DNA of 64,000 nucleotides from Amblyomma americanum (GCF_052857255.1 NC_135498.1:161782124-161846123), one strand, 5' to 3'. Positions 34,901 to 45,509 are shown, numbered from the stretch's first letter. The notes: generated by a model from the letters alone, not told the origin. A program made the numbers and translations.

Positions 34901-35595
34901 TTCTTCTTCGACACGGCGCCCCCGATGTGCTCATCACGGACAGAGGAACAGCATTTACGGCGGAACTCACGCAAGCCATCCTGCGCTACAGCCAAACCAG
35001 CCACCGGAGGACAACTGCATACCATCCGCAGACCAACGGACTGACCGAGCGCCTGAACAAAACCATCGCCGATATGCTCGCTATGTATGTCGATGCCGAA
35101 CATAAAACCTGGGATGTCATCCTGCCTTACGTCGTCTTCGCCTACAACACCGCAGTGCAGGAGACCACCCAGATGACGCCTTTTAGGCTCGTCCATGGCA
35201 GGGATGCCACGACCACGCTAGACGCCATGCTGCCCAACATTACAGAAGAAGAGAACGTCGACGTTGCCGCCTACCTTCAACGCGCAGAAGAAGCTCGAAG
35301 GCTTGCCCGATTACGGATCAAAGATCAGCAGCGGTCCGACGCCAGACGCTACAACCTACGAAGACGCAACGCGGAATACAAGCCAGGAGACCAAGTCTGG
35401 GTGTGGACGCCCATTCGCCGCCGTGGATTGAGTGAAAAGCTTTTGCGCCGCTATTTCGGCCCGTACAAGGTTGTTCGTCGGCTGGGTGAACTGGATTATG
35501 AAGTCATCCCTGACGCAATGACTGCATCCCAGCGACGCCGCGTACGACCAGAAGTTGTCCATGTAGTCCGTCTGAAGCCGTATTATGCGCGCTAA
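31891..35595 (+). CDS. pol: Pol polyprotein of element A (PR-RT-RNase H-IN), intact
   Basis: Uninterrupted frame of 1234 codons from the slip point; the first ATG is at 32029. Protease active site VDTGADYSVM (about 32221), RT with CVDYRRLN and active-site YLDD (about 33478), RNase H with HTDASSVGLG (about 33916), and integrase. The integrase has an HHCC zinc finger (HDEPTAGHLG to CRDCQRRK, 34549-34680) and a core with acidic residues in GMDLLGPF (34755), TDRGTAF (34936) and TNGLTERLN (35032). A C-terminal GPYKVV (GPY/F) module is at about 35458; no chromodomain is evident. The polyprotein copies element RNA and integrates the DNA. Expression should depend on -1 frameshifting from gag. All catalytic motifs look normal. 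Confidence 0.95.
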   Translation, partial: LKAATSGGEVAHELNAEDPPPTTPHEDAAPATPHEEPTLAAPTPHTMRTSTTTQATLKSTPPPRGASTTRPTRDSHTRRSRDPTPRATCNARARTSDLEVTIDGRKVTALVDTGADYSVMNGTFAAQLRKVTTAWDGPQIRTAGGHLITPSGQCTARVTVKGHTYPATFVVLPQCSREVILGMDFLNEHQAIIDLRSKLITLSTDEAIASMKTRENHVALSVLEEAVSVPPRSSVIVTVGATKAINTEAIIEGNMQLLLDRGISIARGIAHFRNGQAEVLLTNFSEEYRHINRGTTIAFYDEISDVRDSFALSDPSAEDPPDQENSHTFDINPDLHRNRQDQIRNLLQNYSECFSTSPKVRQTPIAKHRIITDQHVRPLRQSPYRVSPRERQAIRDQVEEMLRDDVIQPSNSPWAAPVVLVRKKDGALRFCVDYRRLNNITKKDVYPLPRIDDTLDRLCNAKYFSSMDLKSGYWQIEVDERDREKTAFITPDGLFEFKVMPFGLCSAPATFQRVMDTVLAGLKWKICLVYLDDVVVFASNFEEHLKRLRTVLDAIKSSGLTLKAEKCHFAYEELLFLGHIVSKEGVRPDPQKTAAIEQFQPPADKKAVRRFLGLCAYYRRFVKNFSRIAEPLTQLTKADVPFKWEAPQAEAFKELQRRLQSPPILAHFDENADTEVHTDASSVGLGAVLVQKSDGLEKAIAYASRSLSMAEANYSTTEKECLAIIWATSKFRPYLYGRPFKVVSDHHALCWLANLKDPSGRLARWSLRLQEFDVTVVYKSGRKHTDADCLSRAPVDAPPLDDDEDAFLGPISASSFAQQQRSDPNLKGLIEYLEGKVSSPPASFKRGLSSFCVQNEVLVKKNFTANKTAYLLVVPTCLREEVLQASHDEPTAGHLGFTRTLRRIQDKYYWPRLSADVAHYVKTCRDCQRRKTPPTRPAGFLNPIEPPSRPFQQIGMDLLGPFPTPTSGNKWIIIATDYLTRYAEAKALPNGTAAEVAKFFVECILLRHGAPDVLITDRGTAFTAELTQAILRYSQTSHRRTTAYHPQTNGLTERLNKTIADMLAMYVDAEHKTWDVILPYVVFAYNTAVQETTQMTPFRLVHGRDATTTLDAMLPNITEEENVDVAAYLQRAEEARRLARLRIKDQQRSDARRYNLRRRNAEYKPGDQVWVWTPIRRRGLSEKLLRRYFGPYKVVRRLGELDYEVIPDAMTASQRRRVRPEVVHVVRLKPYYAR

Positions 35596-35704
35596 AGGCC
35601 GCTGCATTTCCATGCTCTATTTTCGCAAGATCCGTTTTTTTCCCTTACTAGTCGCATTATTTGTTTTAATGCATCGGGTCGATGCTTCTTTGAGAGGGGA
35701 GTAA

Positions 35705-36077
35705 TGCCGCCAATATTTGCAGTGTTTGTTCGTTTTTCAAATCTGCCGCGACACCACCTTATCGCTTAGTTTGCGACGCAAGACGCGACTAGATTTATCT
35801 CGATTGATCGCAGCCAGGCAAAGCTGATTCTACGTTGTTCCGGAATGTTCTAGTAACTTTGCGCCCTTTATCTCGAATGTTCGCTATCAGCTTTAAATTG
35901 AGCACGGCCGACAGCGGCGGGCATTCTGTTCGACGACCGCCGAGCACGCTTGTCGCTTCGCCGCCGCCGAGTGATTCAGTCCATTTTGGGTGCAAGTCAA
36001 CCCAATAAACAGTTCTTTTAGAAGATCCTTTCGTCCGTATTCATCGCTGCTTCGACTGCCGTCACCACTACGTGACA
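35705..36077 (+). repeat. 3' LTR of element A
   Basis: 373 bp, TG...CA ends, AATAAA at 36004-36009. One difference from the 5' LTR (A at 36000). Followed by the ATAT target duplication. Confidence 0.95.
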
Positions 36078-36081
36078 ATAT

Positions 36082-37039
36082 TCAACTAAAGGCACCGTTG
36101 TGAATGAGCCGCTCGCCCGACTTGACCGACAGTAAATAAAAAAAACGCAAAAGACAAAATTGAGCATGTTTATGCCCTTCTTTCTGCTGCGCCCCTTTCG
36201 GGGAGCTGCCAGGCGACTACATCGGCCTGCTGGCATCATCATATAGCTTTGTAGCATTTTATAACCTAGACGCACGTGTTCCCTTCAGTGAATGAAATGG
36301 TCGACTGCGAAATGGCGCGGACAGTGCAGCTAAAGGTGTCACTTTAGCCTCCCTGCTCATTGATTCTGGATTGGTGGCTTGCAGTATCATGGACGTTGTT
36401 AAAAGGTTCATATTTATAACAGTGTGGTTTGTATTGAATGTAACCAAAGATTACCTCATTTACTGACAGAAACCGTGTTCGTGCTCTTGTCACAGTAACA
36501 GTGATGAGCACCCCTAAATGTAAATAGCAACTACATACCTTATATGGCGTCACAGTATATTGTACATTAAAACACTTGTCCGAGAACATAGTTGAAAAAA
36601 ATACAATTTCCAGTTTATTTTAAGGACCACACATTGCCAAAATGGGAAAAAGAATACTATCTTTGGTCGGGTGTGAACAGCAATTCAAATGTCAGGGAGG
36701 AATTACGGCCAGTATTTCTTTTGGCATGAAAATTCTGCCTAATTGAACGTACAGTTAGCTTAATAAGCCTCTACCTTTTAACTTCATGCCATTGCAAAAT
36801 TCATTTCCAAAATCTGTTTGTTCTGAACAAACCGAAACGTTTCGTTGCCACTTTAATGGCCATCCTTGCCTACGGCGTACCGTAACAGCACAGATTCATT
36901 GGCTAAAACTTTGCATGTTATTGTATAAAATTTTGTGTTGTCAATTAAGTTGCATTCTGAATGAGTTGCTAACCTGCAGAGCTGTCAAATGAGGTTCGAA
37001 GAATCTACCAGGCGTTCACTGCTGCATTCTCATTCTTCC
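36082..37039. other. No recognisable feature
   Basis: AT-rich sequence to the right of element A. No supported gene. Confidence 0.4.
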
Positions 37040-38110
37040 AAAGAAGGGTACTGCGCACAAACACAAGGACGAGAATGTTAACACAAGCGCAGACTCGCGA
37101 ATGAGTTATTCAACCGAAAAAAAAACACGTTTTGTACCCTCCAAAATGCCATATCTACGAGCACGCGCAGTCAAAAAATCTGCCGTCTTTTTGGTGCAAG
37201 TTAATCGACGGGTCACTCACACAGCCATCTCCACCTTGTCTTACCTAAAACGCCTCATCAAGTTCAAGTGCAATCTGATCTTGGCTTCTCTTCATAAATT
37301 TTGTCTTTTTATTTCCAGCAAATACAGCCATGGCTTGTTTCATGTAGCCTCGGGGCTTGCGCCACAGTGCACGGGTAAATTTGAGCCTGTTTTAGACTTC
37401 ATCGAAAGCTGGTGCTCCTTTAAACAATCATTTAAACATCGGTCCGTTTGACATATGTATACCGTTCCACAGGTTAGGGGGCCCTCATATAAAGCGCCAG
37501 TCCAGCACTTTACGTAAGTGGTGGCATGTTGCTTCGCGAAGTCTGGCGCACTCTTCCTTTCGGACATGACCTGAGGGCACAATGAGGCCAACGTTAAAGG
37601 GGTGAAAACACCACCTTCATATGGGAACGCTTAGCCACATTTTTTTTTTCAAAATTATGGGAAACCCTGTTGAGGGAGGGTAGCACTGCTCGACTTGGTC
37701 CCTTATACCGGCCACCATCCTTGCACGGCCTGGCCTTCAGCTTTTGTAGAAGCTTCTCTGCCCCAGCATAATGACCGTGATAGGGAAACCAGCTTTTGTC
37801 AACCTATTGGCCTGTTTATTAAGGCTCATATTTACCGGGTGCGCACAAGACTTATCCAAAGCTCCTTGCAAGCAGTAAGTTACCATGGTCCGTTTTGGAA
37901 TGTGCCCACCCAAACGGCCACAGTTATTTTCGGGCTCGTGGCGAGTACAGCCAGAAGACGTGATGAGGATTTAAAGTCAAGTTAATATCTAAAAACTGTA
38001 CTTTGTCATGAGATGTTAATTCGTGGGTAAAGGTTAGTCCATTCCCATGTATTTTAAAACTGATAAAACCTCTTCCACATCTACAGTGTGTCTCAGACCA
38101 GGTGGATCTT
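37040..38110 (-). mobile_element. Penelope-like element remnant
   Basis: On the minus strand, near 38.11 kb, is the end of an RT palm (DYLVFLKDPP preceded by a degenerate Y-x-D-D-type region). Then come KVQFLDINLTL and FWLYSPRARK near 37.97 kb. After a linker there is a GIY-YIG-type endonuclease stretch (CGTVYICQTDRCLNDCLKEH, then KSKTGSNLPVHC, 37.47-37.36 kb) and a 3' tail with AACACAAGCGCAGACTCGCG in plus-strand orientation near 37.08 kb. RT followed by GIY-YIG is diagnostic of Penelope-like elements. Several stops and frameshifts; the 5' extent is uncertain and may reach 38.3 kb. Confidence 0.7.
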
Positions 38111-39769
38111 TCAGGAAAACCAAATAATCATTTGCGCTTGTTGTGTTCACAGTCTCGTCTTTGTCTGTGTGTGCGCTGTACCATTTGTTCAAATGTCTGA
38201 CCGACTCGCCCAACAACGCTCTCTGTTAAACGCATTCTTCCACTACGAGGCAAAACTTTGCCAATCTGTCTCATTATTGTCATTCTATCGTCTTGTTTCG
38301 TGTTTTTGGCGCTAACCTGTTTCAAAGAATAGAGATGGGGCCTTGAGGAAACTGCACTAAGCGCATTTTGTGGCTTTCCTCAAACTTCTTGTAATAGTCT
38401 TTCCTCTTAATGAGTTTCAGGCGCAGCTTCTGGAGCTTGAAGGATCCACAAGAAAAATATTATTAGCATGTGTCGCGCAATCTTTACTTTATTGTGCTTC
38501 TTATATACATCCGATACAACTAGTACTTTCCTGCTTCTGGAGTCCCTTTTTTTACTTCCTCATCTTTTCTAGCTACTTGGCTAGCTTCCACATAGTCTTG
38601 AGGCAACCATTGAGCTTCAGACATTACTAGAGCCTGAGTGTATCTGCAGTGGTGTTCAGGTGCTAAAGCAGGAGGGTATCTTAGAGTGTAAAGTTGTCCC
38701 ACTTGTCCTTGAAAGCTACTTCTCTTGGAGTGCCCGCTAAACTGTTTAATAACTTTCGTTAGACAAAGGTTTGGGATCACTATTTTTGTTTCTTTAGAAT
38801 GCACTGCACCGAACGGAAGAGCAGAAGCGGCTTATTGCTTGTGATTAAAATTTCCAGCAGATGTTGCTGTTGAGAACGGATAGCCTAATCCAATGAATCA
38901 CCAGCAAAAATTGAGGCACCTGCAGACAATTTATGCTTTATCTCAGGGAAGCTCAAATTTTGCTAACTTAATACACAATATCTAAACCACAGTCTTTTCC
39001 TGTAATTAAGCACATCATTTGAAAATGACCAGCTAGTGTGTAAACTTCCTGAGAAACCAGAATGCCACGAGGGAGACCAACGGCCCCAGCCCCTATGAGC
39101 CAGAAACGAGATGCTGAGTCTTGGTGCCAAGCATATCGATGGTACCGCCAAACAAGCATCAACTGGGAGCGCCTTCAGAATCGCCTCTGAAAGGTGCCAG
39201 GGCTATTGCTTCCGTCTGTTGTTCATGGATTATATGTTGGGTAGTGTTCTAGGCTTACAACTAGGCAGACCTATCCTGTATTCATTAAAGTCTTCTCTCC
39301 TCTTCCTCCTCCTACTCATAGTTTATATGAGCTTAACTGAAACTCTGGTACAGTGAAAAGCTGGTTGTTTTGTGCAGTGGAGCATTTTCTACCGGCATCT
39401 CCTTGTACCAAGTCTGTCGGGAACCCTCCAGATTTTCGGATAACATTTGAACAGTGGGTGCTTAAAATGAGGAGCACGCGAAACAAGGTGGTAGGAGTTA
39501 CGGAAAGGGATAAAAGATGTCTAGTTGATGCGTGGGTACTATATTGGCTTTATCAGCAGCACTCGTGCTTCAGAACATGTTCCTGCAAGTGAATTTGGAA
39601 GGGCCCACTCCAAGAACAGCGAGAAAAGGCACAACACAACTTTGTGCAATGTGCTCAAGGGGTCGTGTATTTGCTGTCTCTCTCTCTGACCTGTGGAATT
39701 CAGAATGTTGGGCATAGTGAAAGCCTCTAAAACGATACAGTTATAATGCTTACGAAGCGCGGAAAGACA
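38111..39769. other. No firmly recognisable feature
   Basis: May include more of the degraded Penelope-like RT at its left side. Otherwise AT-rich sequence without a supported gene. Confidence 0.35.
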
Positions 39770-41117
39770 ATCTGTGGCTGCATTCTGGAAAATGTGACCG
39801 TGATCTATTTGTGTGCCATTCTTTTCTTGGTTCCAAATGTTAAACAGGCACCCTGGTCAACTGGTAAGGTAAGAGATTGAAGTGGCTGAGACGTGCCGTC
39901 TACACTACTGCTGGCATCAGCTCCCCTTCGATGGCCTTGACTACTGCGGGGCTGCACCTCTTATCTTGCCTTTTGGTTGTTTCGCGATATTTTCTTCATC
40001 TTAGATTTTATGGTCAAGAGATAATAGGAAGGGATTCCGCTATTGACCATTTTCAAGCGCAGATTAGAGAGCAGCGATACACCGGAGGGGGATCCTTTCC
40101 TCCTCATGCTGGCTTCAGCAGTAGCCCAGTGGCGGACTCTTTGTAAGATACACTGGGCTTGACACCGATCAAGTCAGACTAAAGGAACATAAAAAACGCG
40201 AGGAACCTTAAATATAATGCAAAACTAACACCGACATGCACGAAAAGCAGTGCATTCCTGACTTCTTTCAATGTATCATCAGAGCGCGCGGAGAAGATAG
40301 CTTTCCCGGGGAATCGTAGAAGCAGTCGAGGTTCTCCATGTCAGTGATCACAGTATAAGCGCAGTCTTCTTGTTCTGTGTGTCTAGGAACGAGTTGGTGT
40401 TTCTATATGGCACGGCCAGTGCTTAATGCGGCCAATGCGAGCGGCGAAACAATCAACCATAAAAGTTCATGTTAAAAGGGTGTCGCTGCTCGCCCATTTC
40501 TCTCATGACCTTGAACCCCCTTTTTCCATTCTTTTCATCATTTGTATTACTATTCTCTTTTGAGCCTCTACGACTTTAAGGCATTAAACCGCCTCTTGGC
40601 CACGTGTTCTATTGTTTTGACCTCCTTAATTGTTTTACTTTTCAGGATGTTTACGTCGTCGCTTCCTACCGCTTTCAGCTTCAGTTCTGTGCCCTCCTTT
40701 GAAATTATTTTACTTTGTGAAGTGACTACACTGATTCTTCTTGGTCGCAAATCAACCCACAATCTTCCGTCGCCTGCTTTTGCATAATTGTACGTATTTT
40801 TCTGAAATGAAATTACTACTGTCTGTCAGCGCTCGTGTGTATCTCTCACCTCCCCTTCTTCTGTCCTTGTTCAGCGCGCTGCTATCTTCGGTTTCGTAAT
40901 AGTGAGCGCTTCAGTTACTATACGGCGCTATATATCTAACATGGCAGAAGCCCAAAAAAATTGTCAATATAAATATTTGCGCGTATGATGAAATTTCAGG
41001 TGGAAGGCGGCACTCAATCATCTTATGTGTCCGTTTTCTGTTGTTTTCTTTGATTGGCGCTGTAGGAGTATCGGGGTATTTGCCAGTAATTTCACAAAAG
41101 GTCCGCTGTTATAATAT
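39770..41117 (+). repeat. Unclassified duplicated segment, copy 2 (left part)
   Basis: Corresponds to 23.87-25.24 kb of copy 1. Shared landmarks include CTGTGGCTGCATTCTGGAAAAT (39.77 kb), GACGTGCCGTCTACACTA (39.89 kb) and GATTGGCGCTGTAGGAGTA (41.05 kb). It is interrupted at ATAT (41114-41117) by element B and resumes at 45506. Confidence 0.7.
40568..40790 (-). pseudogene. Conserved ORF fragment of the duplicated segment (copy 2)
   Basis: Minus-strand open frame reading WVDLRPRRISVV, SKEGTELKLKAVGSDDVNI, SKTIKEVKTIEHVAKRR, ending in TAG at 40568. It is longer and cleaner than its copy 1 partner (24754-24957), and many differences look conservative. There is no ATG in a convincing context. Family unknown. 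Confidence 0.4.
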
Positions 41118-41281
41118 TGCAACGAAGACAGGACCGGCACAGATCACAGTCTCAGCGAAGTCCAGCGCACAGCAGGGAACTCACAAGATGGCTGTCCGAA
41201 CCACACACACACTTCGTCTTTGTCCACCGGCACACGCACACTTCGTCTTCATCGTCGGCGCGCTCCCATGAGCACGCGCCA
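41118..41281 (-). repeat. 3' LTR of element B
   Basis: 164 bp, TGGCGCGTG...GTTGCA on the minus strand. It differs from the 5' LTR at two positions that I can see (TGC/TGT at the outer end, CTCACAAG/CTCATAAG inside). It is much shorter than the LTRs of A although the pols are related. Confidence 0.9.
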
Positions 41282-41384
41282 TTACCCCCCTCCATCAAGG
41301 CGGCGGCCCGACGCCGGAAACGAACACGGACAGCAAAGGTAATGTTCGGTATAGACGGCGGACGGCAGAGAATACAGAGAGCTG

Positions 41385-44300
41385 TTAAGCTGGTAAAGCG
41401 GCGGGTTGCAGTCTGTCATGGTAGGGCTTCATGCGCACCACGTGGACAGTCTCGGTCGGATGGCGCCGACGTGGTGAGGAGGTCGTGTCCCGCGGAAAAA
41501 CTTCATATGTGACATCACTTATATGACGAACCACCTCGTACGGAGCGAAGTAGCGTCGGAGGAGCTTTTCGGAGAGTCCGCGGCGGCGCACAGGTGTCCA
41601 TACCCATACAGAGTCGCCGGGCTCGTACCGAACGCATCGGTGTCGGAGGTTGTAGCGACCAGCGTCGAGTTGTTGTTGATGTCGAATCCGGCACCTTGCG
41701 AGTTGGCGGGCTTCTTCAGCCCGCTGGACGAATGTGTCAACGTCAGCGTAGGGGCCGATGTCTCCGTCGTTGTGAGCAGCGGGTAGCATAGCATCCAGCA
41801 TGGTAGTGACACACCGTCCGTAGACCAGCTGGAAAGGTGTAAGACGGGTAGTCTCCTGTTCTGCCGTATTGTAGGCGAAGGTTGCATAAGGAAGAACTTC
41901 GTCCCACGTACGATGCTCAACGTCGACATACATAGCAAGCATATCTGCAAGCGTCCGGTTGAGGCGTTCAGTCAAGGCGTTTGTTTGGGGATGATAGGCT
42001 GTTGTCTTCCGGTGACTGGTGTGGGTGAGTTCGAAGAGAGATTGCATTAATGCCGCCGTAAAGGCGGTTCCACGGTCCGTGATGACGACTGATGGCGCAC
42101 CGTGACGCAAGACGATTGATGTCGTAAAAAACTGAGCCACTTCTGCAGCACTAGCGTGGGGGAGCGCCTGTGTCTCGGCGTACCGCGTTAAGTAGTCCGT
42201 CACCACAACAATCCATTTGTTCCCAGAGGAAGACAATGTGAATGGGCCCAGCAAGTCATGTCCACTTGTTGGAAAGGTGTTGTACGCGGTGGGATGGGCT
42301 GGAGAAGCCCTGCGGGTTTAACTGGTGGTGTCTTTCGTCGCTGGCAGTCACGGCAGGTCCTCACATATTGCTGGACTGATGAGAGCAACTTTGGCCAGTA
42401 ATACTTCGCACGAATGCGGGCATACGTCCGCGTAACACCCAAATGGCCAGCCGATGGCTCGTCGTTGCAGGCGTGCAAGATTTCTGGACGGAGTTCGGAT
42501 GGCACAATCAGAAGAAAGGTTTCCGTGTTATGGGCGAAGTTCCTCTTGTAAAGGACGCCATCTCGGAGACTGTAGGAACCCAAACCTCGAAAGAAAAGCC
42601 GCGGAACAGCGACGTTAAGGCCCTCCAGATGCTCGATGAGCGGACGCAACTCTGAGTCAGCCCGTTGACGCCGGGCCATATCGGATGACGTGACGAGAGC
42701 AAAAAACGGGAAGTCGTCCTCCGTTTCGGACGGAGCAACGTCGGCAGGTGCACGTGACAAGCAATCGGCGTCATTGTGCTTACGGCCGGACTTGTACACT
42801 ACCGTGATGTCGTATTCCTGGAGGCGAAGGCTCCATCTCGCAAGCCGTCCCGAAGGGTCTTTGAGATTGGCTAGCCAGCATAACGAATGATTGTCACTGA
42901 CAGCTCGAAACGGGCGACCATAGAGATATGGTCGGAACTTGCTAATCGCCGATACTACCGCAAGGCATTCCTTCTCTGTGGTAGAGTAGTTTGCCTCTGC
43001 TTTCGAGAGGAAGCGGCTGGCGTACGCTATGACTTTCTCGTTGCCATCCTGCCACTGAACGAGAATAGCGCCGAGACCAACATTGCTGGCGTCAGTATGA
43101 ATTTCAGTGGCAGCTCGTTCATCAAAATGGGCGAGTATTGGGACTGTTTGTAGGCGGCTGCGTAGCTCGTTGAATGGAGATTCCTGATCATCATGCCACA
43201 CAAAAGATACATTGTCTCTAGTAAGCATTGTAAGGGGCTCGGAAAGTGTGGAAAAGTTTTCAACGAAACGTCTGTAATAGGCACAGAGGCCCAGAAACCT
43301 ACGAACGGACTTTTTGTCGGTTGGGCGCGGGAACTGTGCCACAGCGGCAGTCTTCTCTGGGTCAGGACGGACTCCGTCAGCGCTTATCACGTGACCAAGA
43401 AAACTGAGCTCTTCGAAACCAAAGTGACACTTTTGTGGTTTTATCGTCAACTGCGCCGAACGGACCGCCTGTAACACCATTCGCAGCCGGTTGAGGTGTT
43501 CCTCGAAGCTAGGAGCAAAAATGACAACATCATCAAGGTACACTAGACATGTCTGCCATTTCAGCCCAGAAAGAACGGTGTCCATCATGCGTTGGAAGGT
43601 TGCTGGCGCAGAACAGAGTCCAAAGGGTAGCACTTTGAATTCATAAAGGCCGTCAGGTGTCACGAACGCTGTCTTCTCTCTGTCCCTTTCGTCCACTTCG
43701 ATCTGCCAGTAGCCATTCTTAAGGTCGAGGGAAGAAAAATATTTAGCGTCACGCAGTCGATCCAAGGCGTCGTCGATACGTGGAAGGGGGTAAACGTCAC
43801 GTTTTGTGACACGATTCAACTTCCGATAATCGACGCAGAATCGCAAGGTGTTATCTTTTTTCTTCACCAATACCACAGGCGAAGCCCAGGGGCTCGTGGA
43901 CGGCTGGACTACGTCGTCTGCAAGCATTTCTTGCACTTGGGATTGTATAGCCTCCCGTTCCACCGGCGACACTCTGTACGGGTGTTGGGATATGGGGCTA
44001 GCCTCCTCGTTGACGATGATGCGGTGTTTGGCTACCGGGGTGCGCCCTACCTTTGATGTCGTGGCGAAGCACTCTGCGAAATCGTGAAGGAGCTCTAACA
44101 AGCGCTGCTTCTGACCCACCGACAAGCCGGGATTAATGCCCACGGTAGACAGAACGGTTGCTGCATCGCGTCCGTCCGGCGACGGTAGCTCCAGAGCACA
44201 TATTTCTGCGGGCTCAACGAAGTCGGTAACGTATGCGACGGCCGTTCCTTTCGCAATAGGCTGGAACTCTGTTCCGAAGTTGGTGATCAAGAGTGTCGCA

Positions 44301-44967
44301 GAGCGATCCCGTAAGCGAACAAGCCCTCTTGCAGCGCAGATTCCTTTCTCGAGTAGAAGGCTGACGTTTCTCTCTGCCATAACGTCTCGATCACCGGGCG
44401 AGTCACTTTGCACGGGGACATCATGCTGCACCGCGGAGGCACCGTCACGTCATCAGCAGCAATACGCAGGGCGGGTATCCTGGAGTCGTCTGGGTCGGCT
44501 ATTTCAATTGCTTGCGTCGGCGAAAACGTCACGCGCGGCTCTTGTAAATTGATAACGGCGCCGTTAGCTTGTAAAAAGTCCAGGCCGAGAATGACATCGC
44601 GCGAACAGTGAGGTAGGACAACAAAGTCACAAACGTAAATAAATCCGTCGATTGTAACTCTCCCCGTACACCGGCCAACAGGGGTAATTAGGTGCCCACC
44701 AGCTGTGCGAATCTGAGGCCCAGACCACGCGGTTAAAACTTTCCTCAGTTCTTTGGCTAGCTCGTTGCTCATAACCGAATAGTCCGCTCCCGTATCAACC
44801 AATGCCGTAACAGATAAATCGTCGATATCGACCGGTAAGTTCGAAGCTGCACATCCTTTGTGATCGTCACGTGTCCTCGTTTGATAGCCGTCGTCTGGTC
44901 GGGAACGCGATGGATGTTCGGCTGTTCGCTCGTCAGCGGCCTTACCTCCGCAGGCCGCTGGGTCTAG
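41385..44967 (-). pseudogene. pol: Pol of element B with two frameshifts
   Basis: From the slip site at 44967 the frame is open through the protease (VDTGADYSVMS, about 44800) to about 44.4 kb, where a single-base change shifts frame. The next frame (to 42200) carries RT (CVDYRKLN, YLDDVVIF at about 43.54 kb), RNase H (HTDASNVGLG, about 43.1 kb) and the integrase zinc finger (HLGVTRTYARIRAKYYWP to CRDCQRRK). Near 42,255 an apparent one-base deletion (GACATGACTTGC) shifts into the final frame with the integrase core (TDRGTAFTA, TNALTERLN) and GPY-type C-terminus (to 41385). Catalytic motifs survive, so damage is recent. It cannot produce a full Pol as written. Confidence 0.9.
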
Positions 44968-44973
44968 TTTCCC
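44934..44973 (-). promoter_or_regulatory. Predicted -1 frameshift signal of element B
   Basis: On the minus strand: GGGAAAC (44973-44967) in phase G GGA AAC directly before TAG. A 6-nt spacer leads to a 9-bp stem, CAGCGGCCT (44960-44952) paired with AGGCCGCTG (44942-44934). The loop contains the same GGAGGT as element A. Two base pairs that are A-U in A are G-C here. Strong comparative support for an RNA structure. Confidence 0.85.
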
Positions 44974-45294
44974 CGGCGAGGACTCGGTGAGCGGCTGAAA
45001 CGGCTTGTCGAAGGACGGGGACTCGGCGAACGATAGCGGGTAGAGGTTGGTGGGCGGTAGTCAGGGCGAGGGAAATCAGTGTGAGTGTGATCCCGGCGCG
45101 TTGAAAGGTGCTCCTCAATTTCGCGGGACCGTTCGCCATTGGGCGGACAGGGGACTCGCGGATGAAATCCGCGAATTCCAGCTCGACGATAAGGGCACCA
45201 CCGCAAGATATGGCCAGCCTCACCGCAGTGGTAGCAAAGGGGCCACACGTACGCCACACGTCCGTCTTCATCGTCGGCGCGCTCCCATGAGCAC
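44964..45294 (-). pseudogene. gag: Gag remnant of element B fused to an LTR fragment
   Basis: Only the 3' end of gag remains: a complete CCHC zinc knuckle (CYHCGEAGHILRWC, about 45.22 kb) and a Ser/Arg/Pro-rich tail ending SPRRGN at the frameshift site. Directly upstream, at about 45,295-45,259, lies a copy of the first ~36 bases of this element's own LTR, joined to gag codons (DVWRT). Roughly 1.1 kb of capsid-coding sequence is missing relative to A. It probably arose by template switching or deletion; non-functional. Confidence 0.8.
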
Positions 45295-45341
45295 GCGCCG
45301 AGAGGTACTGGGATCGATACCCCCCGCACCTCCACCAAAAA

Positions 45342-45505
45342 TGTAACGAAGACAGGACCGGCACAGATCACAGTCTCAGCGAAGTCCAGCGCACAGCAGG
45401 GAACTCATAAGATGGCTGTCCGAACCACACACACACTTCGTCTTTGTCCACCGGCACACGCACACTTCGTCTTCATCGTCGGCGCGCTCCCATGAGCACG
45501 CGCCA
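45342..45505 (-). repeat. 5' LTR of element B
   Basis: 164 bp; ends at 45505 next to ATAT. Very similar to the copy at 41118-41281. Confidence 0.9.
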
Positions 45506-45509
45506 ATAT

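Larger units (their letters stand above)
30142..36077 (+). mobile_element. Ty3/gypsy LTR retrotransposon A (near-intact, young)
   Basis: Complete element: 5' LTR 30142-30514, primer-binding site at about 30517, gag, -1 frameshift signal, pol (protease-RT-RNase H-integrase), polypurine tract GAGAGGGGAGTAA (35692-35704), 3' LTR 35705-36077. It is flanked by the 4-bp duplication ATAT (30138-30141 and 36078-36081). The LTRs differ at one position (G at 30437, A at 36000). No env-like frame follows pol. Confidence 0.95.
41118..45505 (-). mobile_element. Ty3/gypsy LTR retrotransposon B (damaged relative of A)
   Basis: Minus-strand element with two 164-bp LTRs (45342-45505 as 5' LTR, 41118-41281 as 3' LTR) and ATAT target duplication (41114-41117, 45506-45509). 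A polypurine tract GATGGAGGGGGTAA precedes the 3' LTR, and the TGGTGGAGGTGCGGGG primer site follows the 5' LTR. Pol is related to A over its whole length, but most of gag is deleted and pol has two frameshifts. Confidence 0.95.

Noticed and set aside
35596..35704. Search for an env-like third frame after pol in A
   Set aside because: Only about 110 bp separate the pol stop from the 3' LTR; no third gene.
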